In this document: positions 53,486 to 60,533 of the stretch, one piece after another | Numbering within the stretch: the stretch's first letter is position 1 | How the letters are laid out: each line of letters begins with the position of its first letter | NCBI RefSeq assembly: GCF_001677435.1 | Contig: NZ_CP016268.1 | Coordinates: 3,771,001 to 3,835,000, forward strand | Length of the DNA stretch: 64,000 bases | Reading direction: 5' to 3' | From: Woeseia oceani | Lineage (GTDB): Bacteria > Pseudomonadota > Gammaproteobacteria > Steroidobacterales > Woeseiaceae | Translations under genes and position numbers: made by a program | The notes under the pieces: generated by a model | The model's database searches: none | What the model was told of the DNA's origin: nothing | What the model saw: the letters and a program-made list of their open reading frames with translations, nothing else

Positions 53486-53871
53486 GGCGGACTCCGCTTT
53501 AAATAACTGTTTTTATATACAGTAATTTAGAGCGAAACCGAATAAATATCAATAAGTTAAATGGCCGTAAACGTGCATATTTAACCCCAAACGGGGAAGC
53601 TATGAGGCAGTGCCCGCCAGGCAAATACCGACGTTACCGCGGGGGGATTTCCAGTACCGGGGAACGGCAGGGCGACTTTATGCCCGGAGTGCTGGAAGTA
53701 ACTGCTGGGGTCCTGGTCAGCGTTCAGGAGGCTGTGAATAGAGCTGTGCGGCAATCAGCAAACGACGCATTCGAATCCAATCGTGACGCAGCGGTAAATT
53801 GTGCTGGCGATGCATCCCGGCCCGCTTTGTACCAGCCCGGGCAAACATTGCTGCCCGGGCCTCGCCACTCT
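53486..53871. other. intergenic region of 386 bp with a partial gene remnant
   Basis: Besides the LexA-type box, it contains a 21-bp exact repeat of part of the HNH gene (52280-52300 recurs at 53630-53650). On the minus strand this reads YWKSPRGNV before a stop, like FKSPRGNV in the HNH protein, so it looks like a decayed fragment of a paralogue. I see nothing else. Confidence 0.5.
53507..53522 (-). promoter_or_regulatory. LexA-type SOS box
   Basis: The sequence CTGTTTTTATATACAG has the CTGT-N8-ACAG form of the gammaproteobacterial LexA operator, with an AT-rich centre, 22 bases before the start of the DUF222/HNH gene. Confidence 0.7.
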
Positions 53872-54714
53872 CTAATCCAGGTCACTCGCGGCATGCCGCT
53901 CACGCAACTGCTTGTCTTTCGGACCAGTGGTCTTGTTCACACGCTGGCCGCGGCGGACCGCCGGGCGCTGTTGTATCTCTTGCGCCCAGCGCAAGACATT
54001 GGCGTAGGTCTTTACGTCCAGGAATTCCTGTGCGTCATACTGGCTGCCGTTGACCAGGCTGCCGTACCAGGCGTGGTTGGCAATGTCCGCTATCGTGTAC
54101 TCATCGCCACTCAGGTAGCGGCGTTCGGCAAGATTGCGATCCAGCACGTCAAGCTGGCGCTTGACCTCCATTGCGTAGCGGTTGATCGGGTATTCGTACT
54201 TTTCCGGCGCGTAAGCGTAGAAATGCCCGAAGCCGCCGCCGAGAAACGGTGCACTGCCCATCTGCCAGAACAACCATGACAGGCACTCGGTACGCTCAAC
54301 CCGATCCTTGGGCAAAAACGCATCGAATTTTTCGGCGAGATACAAAAGGATGGCGCCGGACTCGAACACCCGAGTCGGTGGCGACGTGCTGTGATCCATC
54401 ATTGCCGGAATTTTCGAATTGGGATTCACGGCAACGAAGCCACTGCTGAACTGGTCGCCTTCGCCAATATCGATGTACCAAGCGTCGTACTCCGCTTCTT
54501 TTTTCCCGAGCGCAAGCAGTTCTTCGAGCATCACGGTCACTTTCACGCCATTTGGCGTCGCCTGCGAGTACAGCTGCAACGGGTGCTTGCCGACCGGAAG
54601 CTCTTTGTCATGCGTGGCACCAGCTATCGGCCGATTGATGCTGGCGAACCTGCCGCCGCTCGCCTGATCCCATTGCCAGACTTTGGGAGGCGTGTAGCTT
54701 CCGTTATTGCTCAT
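53872..54714 (-). CDS. yghU: glutathione-dependent disulfide oxidoreductase, YghU-type GST
   Basis: A protein of about 280 residues of the glutathione S-transferase superfamily. From the ATG at 54714 (MSNNGSYTPPKVWQWDQASG) it has the YghU head INRPIAGATHDKELPVGKHP, the thioredoxin-like domain (LQLYSQATPNGVKVTVMLEE, NPNSKIPAMMDHS, VFESGAILLYLAEKFD) and the helical domain (LGGGFGHFYAYAPEKYEYPI). YghU has disulfide-bond reductase activity with glutathione. The longer TTG start at 54753 is unlikely. It is divergent from the SpoIIAA-like gene. Confidence 0.92.
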   Translation of the reverse strand: MSNNGSYTPPKVWQWDQASGGRFASINRPIAGATHDKELPVGKHPLQLYSQATPNGVKVTVMLEELLALGKKEAEYDAWYIDIGEGDQFSSGFVAVNPNSKIPAMMDHSTSPPTRVFESGAILLYLAEKFDAFLPKDRVERTECLSWLFWQMGSAPFLGGGFGHFYAYAPEKYEYPINRYAMEVKRQLDVLDRNLAERRYLSGDEYTIADIANHAWYGSLVNGSQYDAQEFLDVKTYANVLRWAQEIQQRPAVRRGQRVNKTTGPKDKQLRERHAASDLD

Positions 54715-55087
54715 TACTGCGTCGTCCAAGTTTAAGTTTGCTGACCGGAACAAATGGCGGCAGCTGAGGCGAAATCAAGGGTCAACTGCGATAAGCCCCC
54801 CGCGCAATGGCCGCAAAAGTCACACTGACAACAGCGCAACACAACTATGTTTCAGAAGAAACCTATAGTGCAGCAATCGGTTCTCCGCAGTCACATCGAA
54901 AAGCAGGGAGCCACCACAGCCCGCACGAGTGCAATGGCCGGCCGCTGTTGCCGGCCCATAACTGCGGGGACACCGGCTCAACAGAAGCATTTGTCGGCGC
55001 TCGTTGGTCTGATTTCGTGAGACCAGCCAAATGGCAGTAGGCTAGAATTCAAGGTGAATATCGCTGAGTTGCAGGCGAGGTCGACAA
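54715..55087. other. intergenic region of 373 bp
   Basis: Divergent spacer between yghU and the SpoIIAA-like gene. Short open frames exist but have no ribosome site or recognisable protein. I see no repeat or clear promoter. It likely holds both promoters. Confidence 0.5.
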
Positions 55088-55828
55088 ATGCTTACTCGCA
55101 TAGTGGAACTGCCGGATAACGTGGTCGGATTTCAGGCCAGCGGGACAGTTACGGCCAGGGATTATCAAACCGTCCTCGTGCCCGAGCTCGAAGCCACGCT
55201 GCAGCGGCACAACAAGGTTCGGCTGCTGTACTGTCTGGGCAGCGATTTCGATGGATTCAGCGGTGCGGCCGCCTGGGAAGATGCCAAGGTCGGCCTGAAG
55301 CATCTGGCACGGTTCGAGCGAGTCGCTGTTGTGACCAACGTCGACTGGATACGGAATTCGGTCAAGGCGTTCGGCTTCGCTCTGCCCGGCGAAGTCAGAA
55401 TCTTCGCCAATGCCGGTTTGCAAGACGCCAAAGCATGGGTATCCGAGATCGACGCCAAGGGCAAACTTGAGTTCGAGTTTGACAAGAAACGAGGCGTTTT
55501 AATCTTGCAGCCGCGCGGTGAGCTGGACGCTGTCGATTTCCAGCGCGTTGCCAATGAGATCGATCCTTACGTTGAATTGATGGGCAAACTAAGAGGCGTG
55601 ATGATCGTCGCGAAACATTTTCCCGGCTGGGAAGACCTGAGCGCACTCGCCGCTCATTTCCGCTTCGTGAGAGACCATCGCCGCAAGGTCAAACGACTGG
55701 CAATTGTCTCCGACGACAAGCTGATGTCAGCGCTGCCGTTTCTCGCCAAGCACTTCCTCGTGGAAGAAGCCCGGCACTTTCCCATGAAAAAGAAAACTGA
55801 AGCGCTGACCTGGCTCGGTCAGGACTGA
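55088..55828 (+). CDS. tandem SpoIIAA-like (STAS-related) protein
   Basis: A 246-residue protein made of two SpoIIAA-like domains (about 1-115 and 125-245). The first shows LYCLGSDFDGFSGAAAWEDA, HLARFERVAVVTNVDWIRNS and ALPGEVRIFANAGLQDAKAW; the second shows GVMIVAKHFPGWEDLSALAA and RRKVKRLAIVSDD. Each half is about the size of the usual single-domain DUF3478 protein, so this is a fused duplication. The ATG has GAGG seven bases upstream. It is a single gene with unknown role; lipid or stress binding has been suggested for the family. Confidence 0.85.
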   Translation: MLTRIVELPDNVVGFQASGTVTARDYQTVLVPELEATLQRHNKVRLLYCLGSDFDGFSGAAAWEDAKVGLKHLARFERVAVVTNVDWIRNSVKAFGFALPGEVRIFANAGLQDAKAWVSEIDAKGKLEFEFDKKRGVLILQPRGELDAVDFQRVANEIDPYVELMGKLRGVMIVAKHFPGWEDLSALAAHFRFVRDHRRKVKRLAIVSDDKLMSALPFLAKHFLVEEARHFPMKKKTEALTWLGQD

Positions 55829-55869
55829 TACGAATTGTCATTGCAAAAACGCAGTGAACAGCTGCGGTG

Positions 55870-57468
55870 TCAGTGAACGTTGCGCGTGTCAGCGTCAATC
55901 GACGCACGTTCCCAGTCGACTTTCCAGCCACCGGTCGCCGTGCCATTGATGAGCTGGCCGGGCTCCAGCCACTCATAGGTATCGGCCAGGTTCGCCGTTT
56001 GATTGGAACTCAGCCGCCGCTGTATGTGCGCCGGTGTCAGCTCGGTTGCATGCTGTAAACCCGCGGCACAGACCAGGTCGGTCAGCGCATTCACCGTGTG
56101 CCGGTGAAAGTTCGCCACCCGCTCCGCTTTGTGCTCAACAACGAGGCCGCGTTGCCGGGCCGCATCCTGAGTAGCGACCCCGACGGGACATTCGTTCGTG
56201 TGGCACTTTTGCGATTGCAGGCAGCCGAGCGCAAACATGAAACCGCGTGCGCTGTTGCACCAGTCGGCACCCATTGCCATGGCCACAGCCATGTCAAAGC
56301 CGGACACGATCTTGCCGCTGACGCCAATCCTGATTCTGTCGCGAATGCCGCAGCCGATCAGCGCATTGACCGCGATTAACAGGCCTTCCCGGCGCGGCGT
56401 GCCTACATGATCGGTGAATTCGACCGGAGCCGCACCAGTACCACCTTCCTTGCCATCGATGACAATGAAGTCGGGGTAGATGCCGGTATGAAGCATCGCT
56501 TTGCACAAGGCGAGGAATTCCCAGCGATGCCCGATACACAATTTGAAGCCCACCGGCTTGCCATTGCTGAGCTCTCTCAATGAGCCAATGAATTGCATCA
56601 TCTCGACCGGTGTTCGGAAGGCCGAGTGCTGCGACGGTGAAACACAGTCAACGCCGACAGGCACGCCGCGAGTCGCGGCGATTTCCGGGCTGACCTTCTG
56701 CCCGGGCAGGATGCCGCCGTGGCCAGGTTTTGCGCCCTGTGACAATTTGATTTCGATCATGCGAATTTGCGGATTCACGGCGCGCTCCCGAAAACGTTCC
56801 GGGCTGAAAGTGCCATCATCGTTGCGGCAGCCGAAATAGCCGGTACCAAACTCCCAGATAATGTCGCCTTCGTGCTCCAGGTGATAAGGGCTTATGCCAC
56901 CCTCCCCGGTGTCGTGGGCAAATCCACCGATCTTCGCGCCGGAATTAAGCGCTCGTATCGCCGCTGCGCTCAGCGAACCGAAACTCATGGCGGAGATGTT
57001 CAATACAGATGATGAGTAAGGCTGCTTGCAGTCCGGGCCACCTATATCAATGCGCATCGCCTCAGCCGGCCTGGCTGCCGGAAACATGGAATGGTTCAGC
57101 CACTCATAACCTACCGACTTGACATCACGCTCGGTGCCAAACGGCACAACATCCACATCATTCTTCGCGCGCTGGTACACCAGTGAGCGCTGCTCGCGAT
57201 CGAACGGCGTACCGTCCGTGTCGCTCTCGATCAGGTACTGGCGAATCTGTGGACGTATGGACTCGAACAAGTAGCGTAACGCCCAGATAATCGGATAGTT
57301 CCTGGCCAGGCTGTGCCGGGTCTGCACGACATCCCAGATCCCCCAGGCCGTCAAGGCTCCAAAACCCGCAGCGAGAACAATGAGCCACATCGCCGAGGTC
57401 ATTACCGCCAGTGTCGAGGTAATGACAGCGAGTGTGATGACGATGATGAACGTTGTGTATCGAAGCAT
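55870..57468 (-). CDS. FMN-binding glutamate synthase family protein
   Basis: A 532-residue protein with two N-terminal membrane helices (TFIIVITLAVITSTLAVMTS, AMWLIVLAAGFGALTAWGIW). A GltB-like FMN barrel follows: SSSVLNISAMSFGSLSAAAI, TGEGGISPYHLEHEGDIIWE, KPGHGGILPGQKVSPEIAAT and VIDGKEGGTGAAPVEFTDHV. The Fe-S motif CLQSQKCHTNECPVGVATQD follows. It lacks the amidotransferase domain of true glutamate synthase, so ammonia or another donor may be used; the reaction is unknown. It is divergent from fdhD. Confidence 0.9.
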   Translation of the reverse strand: MLRYTTFIIVITLAVITSTLAVMTSAMWLIVLAAGFGALTAWGIWDVVQTRHSLARNYPIIWALRYLFESIRPQIRQYLIESDTDGTPFDREQRSLVYQRAKNDVDVVPFGTERDVKSVGYEWLNHSMFPAARPAEAMRIDIGGPDCKQPYSSSVLNISAMSFGSLSAAAIRALNSGAKIGGFAHDTGEGGISPYHLEHEGDIIWEFGTGYFGCRNDDGTFSPERFRERAVNPQIRMIEIKLSQGAKPGHGGILPGQKVSPEIAATRGVPVGVDCVSPSQHSAFRTPVEMMQFIGSLRELSNGKPVGFKLCIGHRWEFLALCKAMLHTGIYPDFIVIDGKEGGTGAAPVEFTDHVGTPRREGLLIAVNALIGCGIRDRIRIGVSGKIVSGFDMAVAMAMGADWCNSARGFMFALGCLQSQKCHTNECPVGVATQDAARQRGLVVEHKAERVANFHRHTVNALTDLVCAAGLQHATELTPAHIQRRLSSNQTANLADTYEWLEPGQLINGTATGGWKVDWERASIDADTRNVH

Positions 57469-57628
57469 TGCGGGTATCCCGGTTCTGGATGGCTACGGAG
57501 TTGTCGACACCCCGGTGCGCACGCTGTGCTGCCGACCGGGCTCGCGGCGGTCGCCGCGCCTCAGTGTAACACCGGGTCCGGGCGGCTACGGTATACTGCC
57601 GTGCTAGCGAGCATGACGGTCCAATACC

Positions 57629-58468
57629 ATGAGTGGCAGCAGTCTGGCGATCGACATCAGCAGCGTAAGCGGCGGCAGGCGCGAGACTCGCGAAGACCGG
57701 GTTGCCGTTGAGGAACCGCTCGAAATTCAGCTGGCGTGGCCCGGCCCCGACGGCTGTGCGGCCAAGAGCATTTCAATCACCATGCGCACACCGGGCCACG
57801 ATGCGGATCTCGCGCTGGGCTTTCTCATTGCCGAATCCATAATCTCGCAGGCTGCTGATATCGCGCAGGTCGCACACGTCGGCCCTGAAAGCGCAGACGG
57901 CTATCGCAATGTCATTCGCGTGGAGCTGGCTGACGGCGTCAGCGTCGACATCGACCGCCTGCAACGCCACTTCTACACAACCTCAAGCTGCGGTGTCTGC
58001 GGTAAGACCTCCATGGACGCACTACGGGCAACCGGTGCGCTGCCGCTTGCGGGTAAAGATCCGCAGTTTGCGCGGGCAATCTTGACGGCCATGCCACAGC
58101 GATTGCGTGACCTGCAAGCCGTGTTCGACGCCACCGGCGGACTGCATGCGGCGGCGGCATTCACATCACAAGGTGAAATCGTCGTCGCGCGGGAGGATGT
58201 CGGGCGGCACAATGCGGTGGATAAAGTCGTCGGCTCGTTGCTGAATGAGCAACGCCTGCCCGCCAGCGAACTGGGACTGATGGTATCGGGCCGGGCGAGT
58301 TTCGAACTGGTACAGAAGGCGCTGGTTGCCGGCATCCCGCTGCTGGCTGCCGTTAGTGCACCGTCCAGCCTCGCAGTACAGCTGGCCACCGAGTTCGGCA
58401 TGACACTGGTCGGCTTCCTGCGGGACGAACGATTCAACATCTACGCGGGCGCGGACCGCATTGTCTAA
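57629..58468 (+). CDS. fdhD: formate dehydrogenase accessory sulfurtransferase FdhD
   Basis: A 279-residue sulfurtransferase that passes sulfur to the molybdenum cofactor of formate dehydrogenase. It has the conserved Cys pair CGVCGK (residues ~116-121: TTSSCGVCGKTSMDALRATG), TGGLHAAAAFTSQGEIVVAR, EDVGRHNAVDKVVGSLL, GRASFELVQKALVAGIPLLA and the final FNIYAGADRI. It is first in the formate dehydrogenase operon; fdsG starts 16 bases after it. Confidence 0.93.
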   Translation: MSGSSLAIDISSVSGGRRETREDRVAVEEPLEIQLAWPGPDGCAAKSISITMRTPGHDADLALGFLIAESIISQAADIAQVAHVGPESADGYRNVIRVELADGVSVDIDRLQRHFYTTSSCGVCGKTSMDALRATGALPLAGKDPQFARAILTAMPQRLRDLQAVFDATGGLHAAAAFTSQGEIVVAREDVGRHNAVDKVVGSLLNEQRLPASELGLMVSGRASFELVQKALVAGIPLLAAVSAPSSLAVQLATEFGMTLVGFLRDERFNIYAGADRIV

Positions 58469-58483
58469 GAGGACACCGCACAC

Positions 58484-58951
58484 ATGACGATGAATTACGA
58501 CGCGGAAACAGGCGCTGAAATCATTGGCCGTTTTGCTGCCCGGCCGGAAATGCTGGTGCAGATCCTGCACGGCTTTCTTGAGCACTATCGCTGCGTACCT
58601 CGCGAGGCCATCCCGCAAATCGCGAGCGCATTGAACCTGTCGCGTGCCGACGTGCACGGCGTGGTCAGTTTTTATCACGACTTCCGCGAACACCCACCCG
58701 GTGACACCGTGATTCGTATTTGTCAGGCGGAATCCTGTCAGGCTATGGGCAGCCGCGCGCTGACCGAGCATGCGAAGAAGAGTTTGAACATCGACTTCCA
58801 TCAAACCAGCAACGACGGCACGGTGACTCTTGAACCTGTGTACTGTCTTGGCAACTGCGCCTGTTCACCGGCGGTCATGATCAATGACCGCATTTACGGG
58901 CGGGTCGATAACGACAGGCTCGACCGCTTGCTTGCCGAAGGTCGGGGCTGA
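58484..58951 (+). CDS. fdsG: NAD-dependent formate dehydrogenase, gamma subunit (NuoE-like)
   Basis: A 155-residue thioredoxin-like [2Fe-2S] protein of the NuoE family. The four Cys are in CQAESCQ and in CLGNCAC. The N-terminal helices (MLVQILHGFLEHYRCVPREA) and HGVVSFYHDFREHPPGDTVI are characteristic. It passes electrons between the Fe-S chain and the NADH site. An AGAGGA lies upstream of the ATG. The fdsB gene begins 5 bases after its stop. Confidence 0.92.
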   Translation: MTMNYDAETGAEIIGRFAARPEMLVQILHGFLEHYRCVPREAIPQIASALNLSRADVHGVVSFYHDFREHPPGDTVIRICQAESCQAMGSRALTEHAKKSLNIDFHQTSNDGTVTLEPVYCLGNCACSPAVMINDRIYGRVDNDRLDRLLAEGRG

Positions 58952-58955
58952 ATCG

Positions 58956-60533
58956 ATGAGCGCCGCCACCCGCATTTATGTGCCGCGCGAGACATCCGCC
59001 GTCTCACTGGGCGCTGACGATATCGCCGCCGCTATTGCGGCTACCGCGAAATCGCATGAGCAAAACGTGGAGATTATCCGCAACGGTTCGCACGGCGCCT
59101 GCTGGCTGGAACCGCTGATCGAGGTCGATTGTGCCGGTGAACGTATTGCCTACGGCCCGGTAACGCTCGCGGACATTGACTCCTTATTCGCTGCGGGCAT
59201 GCTCACCGGCGGAGCTCATCCACTGCGCCATGGCCCGGTCGCGAATATCCCTTATATACGGCGACAGGAGCGCTGGACGCTGCAACGTGTCGGTGTCACA
59301 GACCCGCTGTCGCTCGATGACTACCGTGCGCACAACGGATTCACCGGCCTCGCGCAAGCTTTCGCGATCGGACCTGCTGCCATTGTTGCGGCAGTCACTG
59401 CCGCCGGACTGCGCGGTCGCGGTGGTGCCGGTTTCCCGACCGGCATCAAATGGAACACAGTCGCTGCCGCAGAAGCCGACCAGAAATACATCGCCTGCAA
59501 TGCCGACGAGGGCGACAGCGGCACTTTCTCTGACCGCATGCTGATGGAAGGTGACCCGTTCGCGTTAATCGAGGGCATGTTGATCGCCGGCTTCGCGGTC
59601 GGTGCCAGTCGCGGTTACGTCTACCTGCGCTCCGAATACCCGCTGGCGCGGGAAATATTTTCCAGCGCACTGTCCATTGCCCGCGAGCACGGCTGGCTCG
59701 GTCTGAATATCGGCGGCCGCGGCTTTGATTTCGACATCGAGCTGCATATCGGCGGCGGTTCTTACGTGTGCGGCGAAGAAACCGCCATGCTCGACAGCCT
59801 CGAAGGCAAAGCCGGCATCGTGCGTTTCAAACCGCCGTTACCGGCCCTTGAAGGACTGTTCGGCAAACCGACCGTCGTGAATAACGTGATCACGCTCGCG
59901 ACCGTGCCCAACATACTGGCTCGCGGCCCCGAACAGTACGCCGCGCTTGGCGTGAATCGCTCGAGGGGCACTCTCGCATTTCAGTTGGCCGGCAATATCC
60001 GCCGCGGTGGTGTCGTTGAAGTACCATTCGGCCTGACGCTGCGCGAACTGATTGATGACTTCGGCGGCGGCACCGCCAGTGGCCGACCGATACGTGCGGT
60101 CCAGGTCGGCGGTCCGCTCGGAGCGTACCTGCCCGAATCGCAGCTCGACGTCGCACTCGATTACGAAGCATTTTCGGCGATTGATGCGCTGATCGGTCAT
60201 GGCGGCATCGTTGTTTTTGATGACACCGTCGATATGGCAGCACAAGCGCGTTTCGCGATGGAGTTCTGCGCTATCGAATCCTGCGGCAAGTGCACGCCGT
60301 GTCGTATCGGCTCCGTGCGCGGAGTCGAAGTTATCGACCGTATCGTTGCTAACAAGAACCGCGAAGCCAATCTCACATTGCTGACCGACCTCTGCGACAC
60401 GATGGTCGACGGCTCGCTGTGCGCGATGGGCGGCATGACGCCATTCCCGGTACGCAGCGCGCTCAAACATTTTTCGGAAGACTTCACCGCTGCCAGTTCT
60501 CCGCAGAGCAACGGCACGGGAGGAAACGCATGA
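58956..60533 (+). CDS. fdsB: NAD-dependent formate dehydrogenase, beta subunit (NuoF-like)
   Basis: A 525-residue flavoprotein. From the ATG at 58956 (MSAATRIYVPRETSAVSLGA) it has an N-terminal thioredoxin-like part, then the NADH site (GRGGAGFPTGIKW), the FMN site (CNADEGDSGTFSDRMLMEGD), GAYLPESQLDV and the [4Fe-4S] motif ESCGKCTPCRIGSV near the end. It passes electrons from formate to NAD+. Its TGA overlaps the ATG of fdsA (ATGA). The size fits FdsB of Cupriavidus-type complexes. Confidence 0.93.
   Translation: MSAATRIYVPRETSAVSLGADDIAAAIAATAKSHEQNVEIIRNGSHGACWLEPLIEVDCAGERIAYGPVTLADIDSLFAAGMLTGGAHPLRHGPVANIPYIRRQERWTLQRVGVTDPLSLDDYRAHNGFTGLAQAFAIGPAAIVAAVTAAGLRGRGGAGFPTGIKWNTVAAAEADQKYIACNADEGDSGTFSDRMLMEGDPFALIEGMLIAGFAVGASRGYVYLRSEYPLAREIFSSALSIAREHGWLGLNIGGRGFDFDIELHIGGGSYVCGEETAMLDSLEGKAGIVRFKPPLPALEGLFGKPTVVNNVITLATVPNILARGPEQYAALGVNRSRGTLAFQLAGNIRRGGVVEVPFGLTLRELIDDFGGGTASGRPIRAVQVGGPLGAYLPESQLDVALDYEAFSAIDALIGHGGIVVFDDTVDMAAQARFAMEFCAIESCGKCTPCRIGSVRGVEVIDRIVANKNREANLTLLTDLCDTMVDGSLCAMGGMTPFPVRSALKHFSEDFTAASSPQSNGTGGNA

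Noticed and set aside
53602-54279. 225-codon plus-strand frame
   Set aside because: It lies antisense to yghU over most of its length, and the only non-antisense part is decayed HNH-gene sequence.
54807-55040. 77-codon frame between yghU and the SpoIIAA-like gene
   Set aside because: No ribosome site, no domain and odd composition; treated as non-coding.
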